Shown: positions 35,799-45,046 of the stretch, in pieces
Numbering within the stretch: the stretch's first letter is position 1
How the letters are laid out: each line of letters starts with the position of its first letter
NCBI RefSeq assembly: GCF_030697375.1
Contig: NZ_JAUYQD010000004.1
Span: 1 to 64,000 of the forward strand
Source of the DNA: Rhodoferax sp.
GTDB taxonomy: Bacteria > Pseudomonadota > Gammaproteobacteria > Burkholderiales > Burkholderiaceae_C
Length of the DNA stretch: 64,000 bases
Direction of reading: 5' to 3'
Notes under the pieces: model-generated
The model's input: only the letters and a program-made list of their open reading frames with translations
Told to the model about the DNA's origin: nothing
Database searches by the model: none
Translations under genes and position numbers: made by a program

Positions 35799-36119
35799 TT
35801 ATGCCACCTTGATTTCTTCGCCGCTCGACTTGTAAACGCGAACGCGCTTACCGTCAGCCAGCAACTTGATGCCAACACGATCAGCCTTGCCAGTTGCAGC
35901 ATTGAAAATTGCCACATTGGACTGGTGAATAGGCATAGTCTTTTCAACGATGCCGCCGGTCGTGCCCTTCATTGGATTTGGCTTGGTGTGTTTTTTAACC
36001 AAGTTAATTCCATCGACCACCACATGGGAGTCATCTTTACGCAGGGAGATTTTCCCGCGCTTACCCTTATCACGTCCCGCGATAACGATAACTTCATCGC
36101 CTTTGCGAATCTTATTCAT
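35799..36119 (-). CDS. rplX: 50S ribosomal protein L24
   Basis: L24 initiates 50S assembly. The 106-residue protein starts [24 protein letters not shown], a KOW motif, and continues with [18 protein letters not shown] and [24 protein letters not shown]. It lies between rplN and rplE. Confidence 0.98.
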   Translation of the reverse strand: MNKIRKGDEVIVIAGRDKGKRGKISLRKDDSHVVVDGINLVKKHTKPNPMKGTTGGIVEKTMPIHQSNVAIFNAATGKADRVGIKLLADGKRVRVYKSSGEEIKVA

Positions 36120-36128
36120 GGCGCGTCC

Positions 36129-36497
36129 TTACAAAACTTCAGGAGCCAAGGACACGATCTTCATGAACTTCTCAGTACGCAATTCACGCGTAACGGGTCC
36201 AAAGATGCGGGTGCCAATCGGCTCCAACTTGGCATTCAACAACACCGCTGCATTGCCATCAAACTTCACCAAAGAACCATCGCTACGACGGATGCCCTTG
36301 GCGGTGCGAACTACAACAGCGCTGTAGACCTCACCTTTTTTGACGCGACTGCGCGGTGCAGCCTCTTTAATGCTAACTTTAATAATGTCGCCAACGCTCG
36401 CATAGCGACGCTTTGACCCACCCAGCACCTTAATGCACAGGACGGACTTTGCGCCGGTATTGTCGGCAACTTCTAGTCGAGATTCAGTCTGGATCAT
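36129..36497 (-). CDS. rplN: 50S ribosomal protein L14
   Basis: L14 forms an intersubunit bridge. The 122-residue protein starts [22 protein letters not shown] and ends [11 protein letters not shown]. An open frame continues upstream to 36596 but has no family similarity, and the ATG at 36497 is the standard start. It is the first gene of the ribosomal cluster here: rpsQ and the rest of the S10 operon do not precede it. Confidence 0.98.
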   Translation of the reverse strand: MIQTESRLEVADNTGAKSVLCIKVLGGSKRRYASVGDIIKVSIKEAAPRSRVKKGEVYSAVVVRTAKGIRRSDGSLVKFDGNAAVLLNAKLEPIGTRIFGPVTRELRTEKFMKIVSLAPEVL

Positions 36498-36650
36498 TTC
36501 AATATTCCCAACTTGCACCAGGAGAAGCATCCACCAGGAATCTGGCAACACCCACACCAAGTCAGTCTTGGGCCCGCTGTCCGCGACATGAACCACTCAC
36601 ATCGCCTCCATTTGGGCAGAACCTTCATACTTTTTCAAGCGAAGCCCTAG

Positions 36651-36679
36651 ATTATGCAACCCTTTCCGAGACCTGTCAA
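36651..36679 (-). promoter_or_regulatory. sigma-70 promoter of the rplN (spc-alpha) operon
   Basis: On the minus strand a perfect minus-35 box TTGACA (36679-36674) is followed at exactly 17 bases by CATAAT (36656-36651), one base off TATAAT. Transcription would begin near 36644, leaving a leader of about 145 nt before rplN. An AT-rich stretch (AAAAAATAA) lies directly upstream, as for an UP element. Confidence 0.85.
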
Positions 36680-36769
36680 TTATTTTTTACGAAGAAATAC
36701 AAATGATTGAATACATTTGGAGAGATTCAGACGCTAAGCTCAAGTTCATTTGTTCAAACGGAGAGATCA

Positions 36770-37585
36770 ATGAGCGATCACATTGCATTCATCGGTGGCG
36801 GCAACATGGCCAGCGCCATCATCAGCGGGCTACTTCGCCAAGGCGTTTCCGTTCATAACATCGATGTCGTAGAGCCTTTTGCAGAGGCACGCGACCGGCT
36901 TCAGGTGCAATTCGGGATCGAGGCGCAAACCCAGGCCGGGCCATTTCTGACGCGCGCTTCGGTTGTCGTTTGGGCCGTCAAGCCTCAGTCCTTCAAAGAA
37001 GCCGCGCTGCAGGTGCGTTTTCATACCAAGGACGCTTTGCATGTGAGCGTGGCCGCTGGCATTCGCAGCGACAGCATCAGCCACTGGTTAGGGAACGAGC
37101 GGGTGATTCGGACCATGCCCAACACGCCCGCGCTCATTGGCAAGGGGATTACGGCGCTCTATGCACGCAGCGCCGTGACCGACACGGACCGACAAAGGGC
37201 GGAGCGCATCGTCGCCACCACCGGTGATTTTTTGTGGCTGGAGGCCGAGAGCCAGTTGGATGCGGTGACCGCCCTTTCGGGCTCTGGCCCTGCCTATATG
37301 TTCTATTTCATGGAGGCCATGACTGCCGCCGGAGCCGAGATGGGCCTCTCCAGAGAGCAGGCCTACAAGTTGGCGGTGGCGACCTTTATTGGCGCCGGTG
37401 AGTTGGCGCGCGCATCGAACGAGCCTCCCGAAATCCTGCGGCAACGCGTCACTTCCAAAGGTGGCACCACCTACGCGGCGATTACCTCCATGGACACTTC
37501 GGGTATCAAGGCCTTATTTGCGCAGGCCATGCACGCCGCGCAACAGCGGGCCAACGAGCTGGGCGACGAATTCGGCGAGGCTTGA
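36770..37585 (+). CDS. proC: Pyrroline-5-carboxylate reductase
   Basis: ProC reduces pyrroline-5-carboxylate to proline with NAD(P)H, the last step of proline synthesis. From the ATG at 36770 (behind GGAGAG) it has 271 residues. The Rossmann motif is IAFIGGGNMASAIISGLL, followed by VVWAVKPQSFKEA, RTMPNTPALIGKGITALYA and the C-terminal signature SGSGPAYMFYFMEAM, with LRQRVTSKGGTTYAAI. It is divergent from rplN. Confidence 0.97.
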   Translation: MSDHIAFIGGGNMASAIISGLLRQGVSVHNIDVVEPFAEARDRLQVQFGIEAQTQAGPFLTRASVVVWAVKPQSFKEAALQVRFHTKDALHVSVAAGIRSDSISHWLGNERVIRTMPNTPALIGKGITALYARSAVTDTDRQRAERIVATTGDFLWLEAESQLDAVTALSGSGPAYMFYFMEAMTAAGAEMGLSREQAYKLAVATFIGAGELARASNEPPEILRQRVTSKGGTTYAAITSMDTSGIKALFAQAMHAAQQRANELGDEFGEA

Positions 37586-37650
37586 GAGGCTTTTAAGCCT
37601 CTAGCCCGCATGCAATATGCGCAAGCAGCTCTCTATTTGATAGCAATTCA
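37586..37650 (-). repeat. dispersed repeat, copy 2
   Basis: Minus-strand reading: TTGCTATCAAATAGAGAGC, TGCTTGCGCA, a variable part with GCATGC, then GGGCTAGAGGCTT. It fills the convergent gap between proC and the LysR gene. A short palindrome, GAGGCTT-TTA-AAGCCTC-like, at the proC end could also act as a weak terminator. Confidence 0.75.
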
Positions 37651-38568
37651 CTGCGCTTGCCAGAACCCCGGCGTACCGTAGTGGAGCTTGAGAAAATCAA
37701 TCCATAAGCGCACCCGTAGCGGCAGGTGCTTGCGCTGGGGGAATACCGCATGGATGCCGTTGGGGGGGGCGCCATAGGCATCCAGCACGGACACCAAAGC
37801 CCCCGCTGCAATTTCGGCCTCCACCTCCCAGGTGCTGCGCCAGGCGATGCCGAAGCCGGCCAGGCACCAGTCATGCAGCACCTGCCCGTCGGAGCAGTCC
37901 AGTGGACCGGCGGGTTTGAGGTGCACCACTTCCGACGCGGGGTCTTGGCCCACGTTGAAGGCCCAGCCCCGGGTTTGCGAAGCATCGCTGGACAGGGTCA
38001 GGCAGTGAAATTTCGCCAGGTCACTGGGGGTCTGCGGCGTGCCATGGCGGGCCAGGTAGGCCGGGGTGGCCACGCACAGGCGCCGGTTGTCGGCCAGGCG
38101 GACACTGACCAAGGAGGAGTCGGGCATATCGCCCACACGCACCGCACAGTCGAAGCCCTCCCCTGCGATATCGATGACCCGGTCGCTCAGGTTCAGGGAG
38201 ATGGTGACTTCGGGGTGCAACTCGCGAAATTTGGGCACCAGGGGCGCCACATGGCGGCGGCCAAAGCCTGCGGGCGCGGTGATGCGCAAATGCCCGCTGG
38301 CCTTGACGCCCCCGGCACTGACGCTGGCCTCGGCGTTGGCCAGATCGGCCAACAGGCGCTGGCAGTCTTCTAGAAAGGCGCTGCCCTCGTGGGTGAGCGT
38401 GATGCGCCGGGTGGTGCGCAGCAGCAGCTTGACGCCCAGCCGCTCCTCCAGACCGTCCAGCCTGCGGCCCATGATGGCGGGTGACACGCCTTCGGCCACG
38501 GCGGCGGCCGTCAGGCTGCCGCGCGTTGCCACCGAAATAAAGGATTCGAGCTGTTTGAGTTTGTCCAT
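37648..38568 (-). CDS. LysR-family transcriptional regulator
   Basis: The 306-residue protein has an N-terminal winged HTH (MDKLKQLESFISVATRGSLTAAAVAEGVSPAIMGRRLDGLEERLGVKLLLRTTRRITLT) and a substrate-binding domain (GHLRITAPAGFGRRHVAPLVPKF, DCAVRVGDMPDSSLVSVRL). It resembles the large DsdC/CrgA-like group with broad targets. It starts 15 bp after the CoA-transferase stop on the same strand, so it may be co-transcribed and regulate that gene or malate synthase. Confidence 0.9.
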   Translation of the reverse strand: MDKLKQLESFISVATRGSLTAAAVAEGVSPAIMGRRLDGLEERLGVKLLLRTTRRITLTHEGSAFLEDCQRLLADLANAEASVSAGGVKASGHLRITAPAGFGRRHVAPLVPKFRELHPEVTISLNLSDRVIDIAGEGFDCAVRVGDMPDSSLVSVRLADNRRLCVATPAYLARHGTPQTPSDLAKFHCLTLSSDASQTRGWAFNVGQDPASEVVHLKPAGPLDCSDGQVLHDWCLAGFGIAWRSTWEVEAEIAAGALVSVLDAYGAPPNGIHAVFPQRKHLPLRVRLWIDFLKLHYGTPGFWQAQ

Positions 38569-38583
38569 GGTGATGCCCCCCTT

Positions 38584-39786
38584 TTACAAATCAGCCTGGG
38601 GCCGGGGCAACACGCCGGCCTGCTGCATCTCGGCAATGTCGCTTTCAGAGTACCCCAGGCTGGCCAACAGGTCGATTCCATGCTCCCCCAGTTTGGGCGG
38701 GTCCAACCGCAGGCCCGGACGCATACCGTCCAGCGTCAGGGGCAACAGCGGCACCTGGGTTTGCCGCCCGTCGGGCAAGGTCATGGGGGCCAGGCCCCCG
38801 GTTTGCTGCAGATGCGGGTCGTCAAACAGGTGCTGGGGGTCGGTGATGGGCGCAAAAGGCAGGCCGTGCTGCTCGAACACGGCGGCCAGTTCGGCCGAAC
38901 TGTGCAGCGCCAGGCGCTCCCGCAGCAAGGGAATCAGCCATTCACGGGCGCGCACCCGGTCGTTGTTGGTGGCCAGGCGGGCGTCGTTGCGCAGATCGAC
39001 ATAGGCAAAGGCGCTGCAAAAAATGCCCCACTGGGTGTCGCCCACTACGGCCAAAAAGATCTGCTCCTGGTTTTTGACACTGAACACGTCGTAAATGCCC
39101 CAGGGCGAGATGCGCTCGGGCATGGGGGCAGCGGCCTTGCCGGTAACGGCGAATTGCATCATGTGCTGGGCCACCAGGAAGATATTGTTCTCAAACAGTG
39201 CCGATTGCACTTCCTGCCCGCGCCCGGTGCTGTTGCGCTGCATCAGCGCTGCCATGGCCCCGATGGCGCCAAACATGCCGCCCATGATGTCGTTCACGCT
39301 ACTGCCCGCGCGCAGTGGGTCGCCCGGGCGGCCCGTCATATAGGCCAGCCCACCCATCATCTGCACCACCTCGTCCAGGGCGGTGCGGTGGTCGTAGGGG
39401 CCGGGCAGGAAGCCTTTGTGGCTGACGTAGATGAGGCGCGGGTCCAGCTTGGACAGGGCGGCATAGTCCAGCCCCAGCTTGTGCATGGTGCTGGTTTTGA
39501 AGTTTTCGCTCACGATGTCGGCGGTGGCAATCAGCCGCAGCACGACTTCGCGGCCCTTGGCACTGTGCAAATCAATGGCCAGGCTCTTCTTATTGCGGTT
39601 GAACAGCGGGTAAAAGCCGGCCCCACTGCCCAGCAGCTTGCGGGTACTGTCACCGGCCAAGGGTTCGACCTTGATGACTTCGGCGCCCAGGTCGGCCAGC
39701 ACCATGCCGCAGGTGGGCCCCATCACCATATGGGTGAACTCGACGACACGGATGCCCTGCAGGGGAAGCTGTTTGGAATCGGCCAT
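38584..39786 (-). CDS. CaiB/BaiF family (class III) CoA-transferase
   Basis: The 400-residue enzyme moves CoA between carboxylic acids. Family marks: LQGIRVVEFTHMVMGPTCGMVLADLGAEVIKVEPLAGDSTR at the N terminus, NRNKKSLAIDLHSAKGREVVLRL, a candidate catalytic Asp in TALDEVVQMMGGLAYMTG, and GQEVQSALFENNI. The start is the ATG at 39786; an upstream ATG at 39828 adds 14 residues without a match. The substrate cannot be read from sequence. Divergent pairing with malate synthase suggests a route ending in a CoA thioester cleaved to glyoxylate or acetyl-CoA, but this is speculative. Confidence 0.88.
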   Translation of the reverse strand: MADSKQLPLQGIRVVEFTHMVMGPTCGMVLADLGAEVIKVEPLAGDSTRKLLGSGAGFYPLFNRNKKSLAIDLHSAKGREVVLRLIATADIVSENFKTSTMHKLGLDYAALSKLDPRLIYVSHKGFLPGPYDHRTALDEVVQMMGGLAYMTGRPGDPLRAGSSVNDIMGGMFGAIGAMAALMQRNSTGRGQEVQSALFENNIFLVAQHMMQFAVTGKAAAPMPERISPWGIYDVFSVKNQEQIFLAVVGDTQWGIFCSAFAYVDLRNDARLATNNDRVRAREWLIPLLRERLALHSSAELAAVFEQHGLPFAPITDPQHLFDDPHLQQTGGLAPMTLPDGRQTQVPLLPLTLDGMRPGLRLDPPKLGEHGIDLLASLGYSESDIAEMQQAGVLPRPQADL

Positions 39787-39822
39787 AGTACCTACGTTTT
39801 TGTAATGAATAGATTGATAATT

Positions 39823-39866
39823 TTCCATATAGTATTCGCATTAAGTATGGAATACAGTACTTCCAT
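39823..39866. promoter_or_regulatory. TTCCAT operator-like array between CoA-transferase and malate synthase genes
   Basis: Three copies of the half-site TTCCAT/ATGGAA occur at 39823-39828, 39847-39852 and 39861-39866. The last two form a dyad, ATGGAA-N8-TTCCAT. The position between two divergent genes suits a regulator controlling both. Which protein binds is unknown; the LysR protein encoded nearby is a candidate. Confidence 0.5.
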
Positions 39867-39945
39867 GCGCAAACCTGCCTGCGCCTGCGGGCTGGGCATG
39901 CGCCCCCCATCCTATTTTTAACTCCGTTTTTTGGAAAGGCCTCAG

Positions 39946-42177
39946 ATGTCTACGCCCACCACCACCCCACGCACCGCCGCGCACCGCCTGCAGGTTGCCA
40001 CTGTATTGCACGCCTTTATTGAAGAGAAAGTGCTGCCCGGCACCGGTATTGCCCCCGCCGCGTTCTGGAAAGGGTTTGATGCCATCGTGGCCGACCTGGC
40101 GCCCAAGAACATCGCCCTCTTGGCCGAGCGTGACCGTTTGCAAACCGAATTGGATGCCTGGCACCAAGCCAACCCCGGCCCCATCACCGACATGACCGCC
40201 TACCGCGCCTTCCTGGAAAAGATCGGCTACCTGGTCGAGAGCCCCAAGAAGGCCAAAATCACCACCGCCAACGTGGACGCCGAACTGGCCAAGCAGGCCG
40301 GCCCACAACTGGTGGTGCCGGTGCTCAACGCCCGCTACGCACTGAACGCCGCCAACGCCCGCTGGGGCTCCCTGTACGACGCGCTGTACGGCACCGACGT
40401 GATCTCCGAAGACAAAGGCTGTGAAAAAGTCGGAAAAAAAGGCGGCTACAACCCCAAGCGCGGCGCCAAGGTCATCGCCTACGCCCGCCATGTGCTGGAC
40501 CGCACTGCCCCCCTGCGCAAGGGCTCGCATGTGGACTCGGTTGGTTACCGCATCAAGGACGGCAAACTGTCGGTGAAACTGGCCGACGGCAAGAACACCA
40601 GCCTGGCGGATGCCGCCCAGTTGGTGGGCTACCAAGGCGACGCCAAGGCCCCCACGTCGGTGCTGCTGGCGCACAACGGCCTGCACCTGGACATCCAGAT
40701 CGACCGCAGCACCACCATCGGTGCCAAAGACCCGGCCGGCGTGAGCGACCTGGTGCTGGAAGCAGCCTTGTCCACCATTTTGGACCTGGAAGATTCCGTG
40801 GCCGTGGTGGACGCCGACGACAAGGTGCTGGCCTACGGCAACTGGCTGGGCATTTTGAACGGCACACTGACCGAAGAGGTGAGCAAGGGCGGCAAGACCT
40901 TCACCCGGGGTCTGAACGCCGACCGCGTCTACACCGGCGCTGACGGCAAAAAGAAAGTCACCCTGCACGGCCGCTCACTCATGTTTGTGCGCAACGTGGG
41001 CCATTTGATGACCAATCCGGCCATCCTGTACACCGACAAACAGGGTGAAACCCGCGAAATCCCCGAAGGTATTCTGGACGCCGTGGTCACCACCACCATC
41101 GCCCTGCACGACCTGGCCCGCACCAAAAAGGATGCCATCCGCAACTCGCGCAAGGGCTCGGTCTACATCGTCAAGCCCAAGATGCACGGCCCGTTTGAGG
41201 TGGCCTTTGCCGCCGAGCTGTTCACCCGTGTCGAGAAGATGCTGGGGCTGGAAGACAGCACCGTCAAGCTGGGCATCATGGACGAAGAGCGCCGCACCAG
41301 CGTGAACCTGAAAGCCTGCATCGCCGCGGCCAGCAGCCGCGTCGCCTTCATCAACACCGGCTTTTTGGACCGCACCGGCGACGAGATGCACACCGCCATG
41401 CAGGCCGGAGCCATGATCCGCAAGGGCGACATGAAGACCAGCGCCTGGATTGCCGCCTACGAGAAAAACAACGTCCTGGTGGGCCTGTCCTGCGGCCTGC
41501 GCGGCAAGGCGCAGATCGGCAAAGGCATGTGGGCCATGCCCGACCTGATGAAAGCCATGCTGGAGCAAAAGATTGCCCACCCCAAGGCTGGCGCCAACAC
41601 CGCCTGGGTACCCAGCCCCACCGGCGCCACCCTGCACGCCCTGCACTACCACCAAGTGCTGGTCAGCGATGTGCAAAAGGAACTGGAAAAAACCAACTAC
41701 GAAAAAGCCCGCGACGGCATTTTGGACAATCTGCTGCAAGTGCCCGTCACCGCCACGCCCAACTGGACGGACGCCGAAAAGCAACAGGAGCTGGACAATA
41801 ACGCCCAGGGCATTCTGGGCTATGTGGTGCGCTGGGTCGACCAGGGCGTGGGCTGCTCCAAGGTGCCCGACATCCACAACATCGGCCTCATGGAAGACCG
41901 CGCCACCCTGCGCATCTCCAGCCAGCACATGGCCAACTGGCTGCACCATGGCGTGGTGACCGAAGCGCAAGTCAAGGAAACCTTTGAGCGCATGGCGGCC
42001 GTGGTGGACGGCCAGAACGCCGGCGACCCGCTGTACCAACCCATGGCAGGCCACTTTGACACCTCCATGGCGTACAAGGCGGCCTGCGAGCTGGTGTTCA
42101 AGGGATTGGTGCAGCCCAGCGGCTACACCGAGCCGCTGTTGCACGCATGGCGTTTGAAGGTGAAGGCTTCGGCCTGA
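39946..42177 (+). CDS. glcB: Malate synthase G
   Basis: Malate synthase G condenses glyoxylate with acetyl-CoA to malate (glyoxylate and glycolate metabolism). The 743-residue protein has the family layout: helical N-terminal domain, TIM barrel with [68 protein letters not shown], and a C-terminal plug domain with [17 protein letters not shown] (catalytic Asp region nearby). I chose ATG 39946, preceded by GGAAAGG. Its last 45 codons are duplicated in broken form at 46.1 kb. Confidence 0.97.
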   Translation: MSTPTTTPRTAAHRLQVATVLHAFIEEKVLPGTGIAPAAFWKGFDAIVADLAPKNIALLAERDRLQTELDAWHQANPGPITDMTAYRAFLEKIGYLVESPKKAKITTANVDAELAKQAGPQLVVPVLNARYALNAANARWGSLYDALYGTDVISEDKGCEKVGKKGGYNPKRGAKVIAYARHVLDRTAPLRKGSHVDSVGYRIKDGKLSVKLADGKNTSLADAAQLVGYQGDAKAPTSVLLAHNGLHLDIQIDRSTTIGAKDPAGVSDLVLEAALSTILDLEDSVAVVDADDKVLAYGNWLGILNGTLTEEVSKGGKTFTRGLNADRVYTGADGKKKVTLHGRSLMFVRNVGHLMTNPAILYTDKQGETREIPEGILDAVVTTTIALHDLARTKKDAIRNSRKGSVYIVKPKMHGPFEVAFAAELFTRVEKMLGLEDSTVKLGIMDEERRTSVNLKACIAAASSRVAFINTGFLDRTGDEMHTAMQAGAMIRKGDMKTSAWIAAYEKNNVLVGLSCGLRGKAQIGKGMWAMPDLMKAMLEQKIAHPKAGANTAWVPSPTGATLHALHYHQVLVSDVQKELEKTNYEKARDGILDNLLQVPVTATPNWTDAEKQQELDNNAQGILGYVVRWVDQGVGCSKVPDIHNIGLMEDRATLRISSQHMANWLHHGVVTEAQVKETFERMAAVVDGQNAGDPLYQPMAGHFDTSMAYKAACELVFKGLVQPSGYTEPLLHAWRLKVKASA

Positions 42178-42194
42178 TCGGCAAACCCCGTGAA

Positions 42195-42250
42195 TCGCTC
42201 CTGATTTAGGAGCGCCTTACGCACAACCCACGGGGGCTATAGGCCAATCT
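42195..42250 (+). repeat. dispersed repeat, copy 3
   Basis: Plus-strand copy: GCTCCTGATTTAGGAGC, GCCTTACGCAC, then ACGGGGGCTATAGGCCAA. The first part is replaced by a CTCCTGATTTAGGAG palindrome, shared only with copy 4 at 46.2 kb. It lies 18 bp after the malate synthase stop. Confidence 0.75.
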
Positions 42251-42269
42251 GGCACTGAACCCTCCTCCA

Positions 42270-42293
42270 AAACGGCACCTCAGGGTGCCGTTT
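42270..42293 (+). terminator. terminator-like hairpin after malate synthase
   Basis: Ten-base perfect arms, AAACGGCACC and GGTGCCGTTT, with a TCAG loop. It stands between convergent glcB (plus) and the GST gene (minus), and the symmetric A/T ends could serve both directions. Confidence 0.75.
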
Positions 42294-42362
42294 GCGATAC
42301 AGCCGCAGCGTGGATATCCGGCACAGGCGGGCCAGCGCCAGCGCTGAGGGCCTGTCGTCACC

Positions 42363-42980
42363 TCAAGGCCCCTCGATCTGCATCGCCGGCCGCGCCTGGA
42401 CATGGCCCAGCCATCGCTGCACGTGGGCATGGTCGGCCACCGGAGCGCCGACATAGGCGCTGTAGCCCATCACCGAGCCGACCAGCAGGTCCACCAGCGA
42501 ATACGCGCCGCCCAGCATCCAGGGCTGGCGCGACAGCCGGGCATCGAGCAGGGCCAGCAGTGCATTCAGTTCGGCCCGGGCCGCGTCGGCATGGGCGCTG
42601 CTGCGCAGCGCCTCATCAAGCGCGGTGCAGGTTGCGCGGTGCAGGCGCGTCAGCACCGCACCATAACTGACATAGGCCCAGGCACACCACGAGAGGGCTT
42701 GCAGGCGCTCGGGCGAGCCGGCCGCCGGCCACAGCCCGCGCTCAACGCCATAGGTCTCGCCCAGCCACAGCTGGATGGCCAGCGCCTCGAACATCGGAGC
42801 GCCGTCGACCGTCAGCGTCGGCACCTTGCCATTGGGGTTCAGGGCCAGAAAGTCCGGGCGGTGCTGCTCGCCAGCCCGGATGTCGATCTTGACCCGCTCG
42901 TGCGGCAGGTCCAGCTCGGCCAACGCACAGGCGACGGGGGTGGCGCTGGACATGGGGTGCCAGTACAAAACGATGGACAT
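42363..42980 (-). CDS. Glutathione S-transferase family protein
   Basis: The 205-residue protein has an N-terminal thioredoxin-like domain (IVLYWHPMSSATPVACALAELDLPHERVKID) with the cis-Pro motif NPNGKVPTLTVDG and the glutathione gamma-Glu contact region MFEALAIQLWL, followed by an all-helical C-terminal domain. In place of the usual SNAIL/TRAIL-type motif it has FEALAI. It is divergent from the WYL regulator, which may control it. The reaction is not predictable. Confidence 0.85.
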   Translation of the reverse strand: MSIVLYWHPMSSATPVACALAELDLPHERVKIDIRAGEQHRPDFLALNPNGKVPTLTVDGAPMFEALAIQLWLGETYGVERGLWPAAGSPERLQALSWCAWAYVSYGAVLTRLHRATCTALDEALRSSAHADAARAELNALLALLDARLSRQPWMLGGAYSLVDLLVGSVMGYSAYVGAPVADHAHVQRWLGHVQARPAMQIEGP

Positions 42981-43084
42981 AGTGTGTTTTCCTTGTGATG
43001 CATCGACACAGCGCCGATGAAGGTGTCACTGTAGAAAGCATTGCGGACAGATTCGGCCCTCAATCGTCGCTATAGTGGCCCGAT

Positions 43085-44053
43085 ATGTTGAGTGCCTCCT
43101 CGCGACTGCTGCGCCTGCTTTCCTTGCTGCAGACCCGGCGCCATTGGGCCGGGCCCGAGCTGGCCGAGCGCCTGGCCGTGCATCCGCGCACCCTGCGGCG
43201 TGATATCGACCGGCTGCGCGAACTGGGCTATCCGGTTGCGGCCAGCAGCGGCGTCGCTGGCGGTTATGCCTTGCGGCCGGGCCAGGCCCTGCCGCCGCTG
43301 CTGCTGGACGACGACGAGGCGCTGGCTGTCGCGATCGCCCTGCGCACCGCCGCCTCCGGCCGGGTCGGCGGCATCGAGGAGCCCGCGCTGCAGGCCATGG
43401 TCAAGCTTGAGCAGCTGATGCCGGTGCGCTTGCGCCGGCGCGCCGATGCGCTGCGCTCGGCAGTGCACGCCCTTGATGGGATCGGGCCCAGCGTGGATGC
43501 CAGCCTGTTGACCAATCTGGCCGGTGCCTGCCGCGACCAGCTGGGTCTGGAATTCGACTATGTGGATGCAAAAGGCGGGCCTAGCCGGCGGACGGTCGAG
43601 CCGCAAGGCGTGGTCCACACCGGCAGCCGCTGGTATCTGGTGGCCTGGGACAGGGCGCGCAGCGACTGGCGCACCTTCCGCATCGACCGAATTGTCGGCG
43701 CGGCAGCGGTGGGCGGGCATTTTGCGCCGCGTATCGGCCCCGAGGGCGGCGATCTGCGTGCCTTTGTTGCACGCTCCGTGGTGCTTGGACCCCATGCCGA
43801 GCAAGCCCGGGTGATCCTGCACGCGCCGCTGGCCCAGATGACCGCCCGCATTCCGGCCACAGCCGCGCAGCTGGAGGCGGTCGACGGCGATGCGCAGCGC
43901 TGCCTGCTGCAATGCGGCGCCCACGCCATCGATTCGCTGGTCTACTGGCTGATGGTGCTGGATGTCGAGTTCGAGGTGCTGGAGCCGCCAGCCTTGCGGG
44001 AACGGCTGGCGCTGGCGGCACAGCGGATCACGCGCAGCTTGGTCAGGGGCTGA
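43085..44053 (+). CDS. WYL-domain transcriptional regulator (YafY/DeoR-like HTH)
   Basis: The 322-residue protein starts with an HTH_11-type domain (RLLRLLSLLQTRRHWAGPELAERLAVHPRTLRRDIDRLRELGYPV). Its middle WYL domain includes DYVDAKGGPSRRTVEPQGVVHTGSRWYLVAWDRARSDWRTFRIDRI, the sequence that names the family. A C-terminal WCX-like region follows. WYL regulators sense nucleic acid or small ligands. The neighbouring divergent GST gene is the natural candidate target. Confidence 0.92.
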   Translation: MLSASSRLLRLLSLLQTRRHWAGPELAERLAVHPRTLRRDIDRLRELGYPVAASSGVAGGYALRPGQALPPLLLDDDEALAVAIALRTAASGRVGGIEEPALQAMVKLEQLMPVRLRRRADALRSAVHALDGIGPSVDASLLTNLAGACRDQLGLEFDYVDAKGGPSRRTVEPQGVVHTGSRWYLVAWDRARSDWRTFRIDRIVGAAAVGGHFAPRIGPEGGDLRAFVARSVVLGPHAEQARVILHAPLAQMTARIPATAAQLEAVDGDAQRCLLQCGAHAIDSLVYWLMVLDVEFEVLEPPALRERLALAAQRITRSLVRG

Positions 44054-44071
44054 TGCGCCGGCGGCGGCCCG

Positions 44072-44914
44072 TCAGGCCTGGACCCAGGCGCTGCGGTAGT
44101 CCGCTGCGTACTGTTCCAGTGTGATGGGTGGGCGGCCCAACAGTGTTTGCACGGCATCCGTCGTGCGCTCGGCATAGCCCGCCTTGAAGTAACCCAGAAT
44201 CATCAGCAAAAACTCCGCATAGGCCGGTGGCAGGCCTGCCTGCAACAAGGCGCTGCGCATGTCACCCTCAGGGATGTCCTGGTAGCTGATCGTCTGGCCG
44301 GTCGTTTTCGACAGAATGGCGGCCACCGCGTCATGGTCCATCGCCACCCCGCCGGTCAGATCAAAGTCGCGCTGGTTGAAGTCGTCCGTGCTCAACAGGC
44401 GCGCAGCCACTGCGGAAATATCGCGTGCGTCAATGAAGCTGCCCTTGGCGGCGCCCACTGGCAGGAAAATCTTGCCGTGCTCCAGGATGCCTTGAATCCA
44501 GAACGTGTTGAAGTTCTGCATGAACCAGTTGGGACGGATGATGTTGTACGCCAGCCCTGATCGCTCCAAATACAGCTCAGCTTTGCGCAATGGTGCGTTG
44601 TCATCCGCGTTCGCGCCCATGGCCGACATCAGAACGATCTTCTGCACCCCTTGGGCTTTGGCGGCGTCCACCACCGGGTTGAGCAGTTCGTCCTGGTTGG
44701 TATAGCCAGGCGGGGACAACATGAATACTTTGCTGACACCGCGCAGCGCCGTATCCAGGCCGGCACGGGTCACCAAATTCAGGTGTACCTCGGTGGCAGG
44801 GTCGGTGACCGGGCGGCTGGTCGCTTTGAGGACGTTGTGCCCGGCAGCGCGCAACAAGCGTACGAGTTCAGAACCGACCGTGCCGTTGGCACCGATGACG
44901 AGTGTGCGAGACAT
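44072..44914 (-). CDS. NmrA-like NAD(P)-binding oxidoreductase (SDR, QorB-type)
   Basis: From the ATG at 44914 the 280-residue protein begins RTLVIGANGTVGSELVRLLRAAGH, the GxxGxxG nucleotide-binding motif of atypical SDRs. It continues with KVFMLSPPGYTNQDELLNPVVDAAKAQGVQKIVLMSAMGA and YNIIRPNWFMQNF, typical of NmrA/QOR2 proteins. The substrate may be a quinone or azo-type compound, but that is a guess from the family. The open frame extends to 44992 without similarity. It is divergent from an AraC regulator. Confidence 0.9.
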   Translation of the reverse strand: MSRTLVIGANGTVGSELVRLLRAAGHNVLKATSRPVTDPATEVHLNLVTRAGLDTALRGVSKVFMLSPPGYTNQDELLNPVVDAAKAQGVQKIVLMSAMGANADDNAPLRKAELYLERSGLAYNIIRPNWFMQNFNTFWIQGILEHGKIFLPVGAAKGSFIDARDISAVAARLLSTDDFNQRDFDLTGGVAMDHDAVAAILSKTTGQTISYQDIPEGDMRSALLQAGLPPAYAEFLLMILGYFKAGYAERTTDAVQTLLGRPPITLEQYAADYRSAWVQA

Positions 44915-45046
44915 ATATTCATTTCCTGTCAGAGTGGTTGATGGGTGGATGATCCGCCCAAACAACCGAACTGCGAATAGACAAAAAACCATTTTTCATG
45001 TCCAATCGTCCGGACAGAGCAACCCATCACCCCCCCGCAAGGGGCT

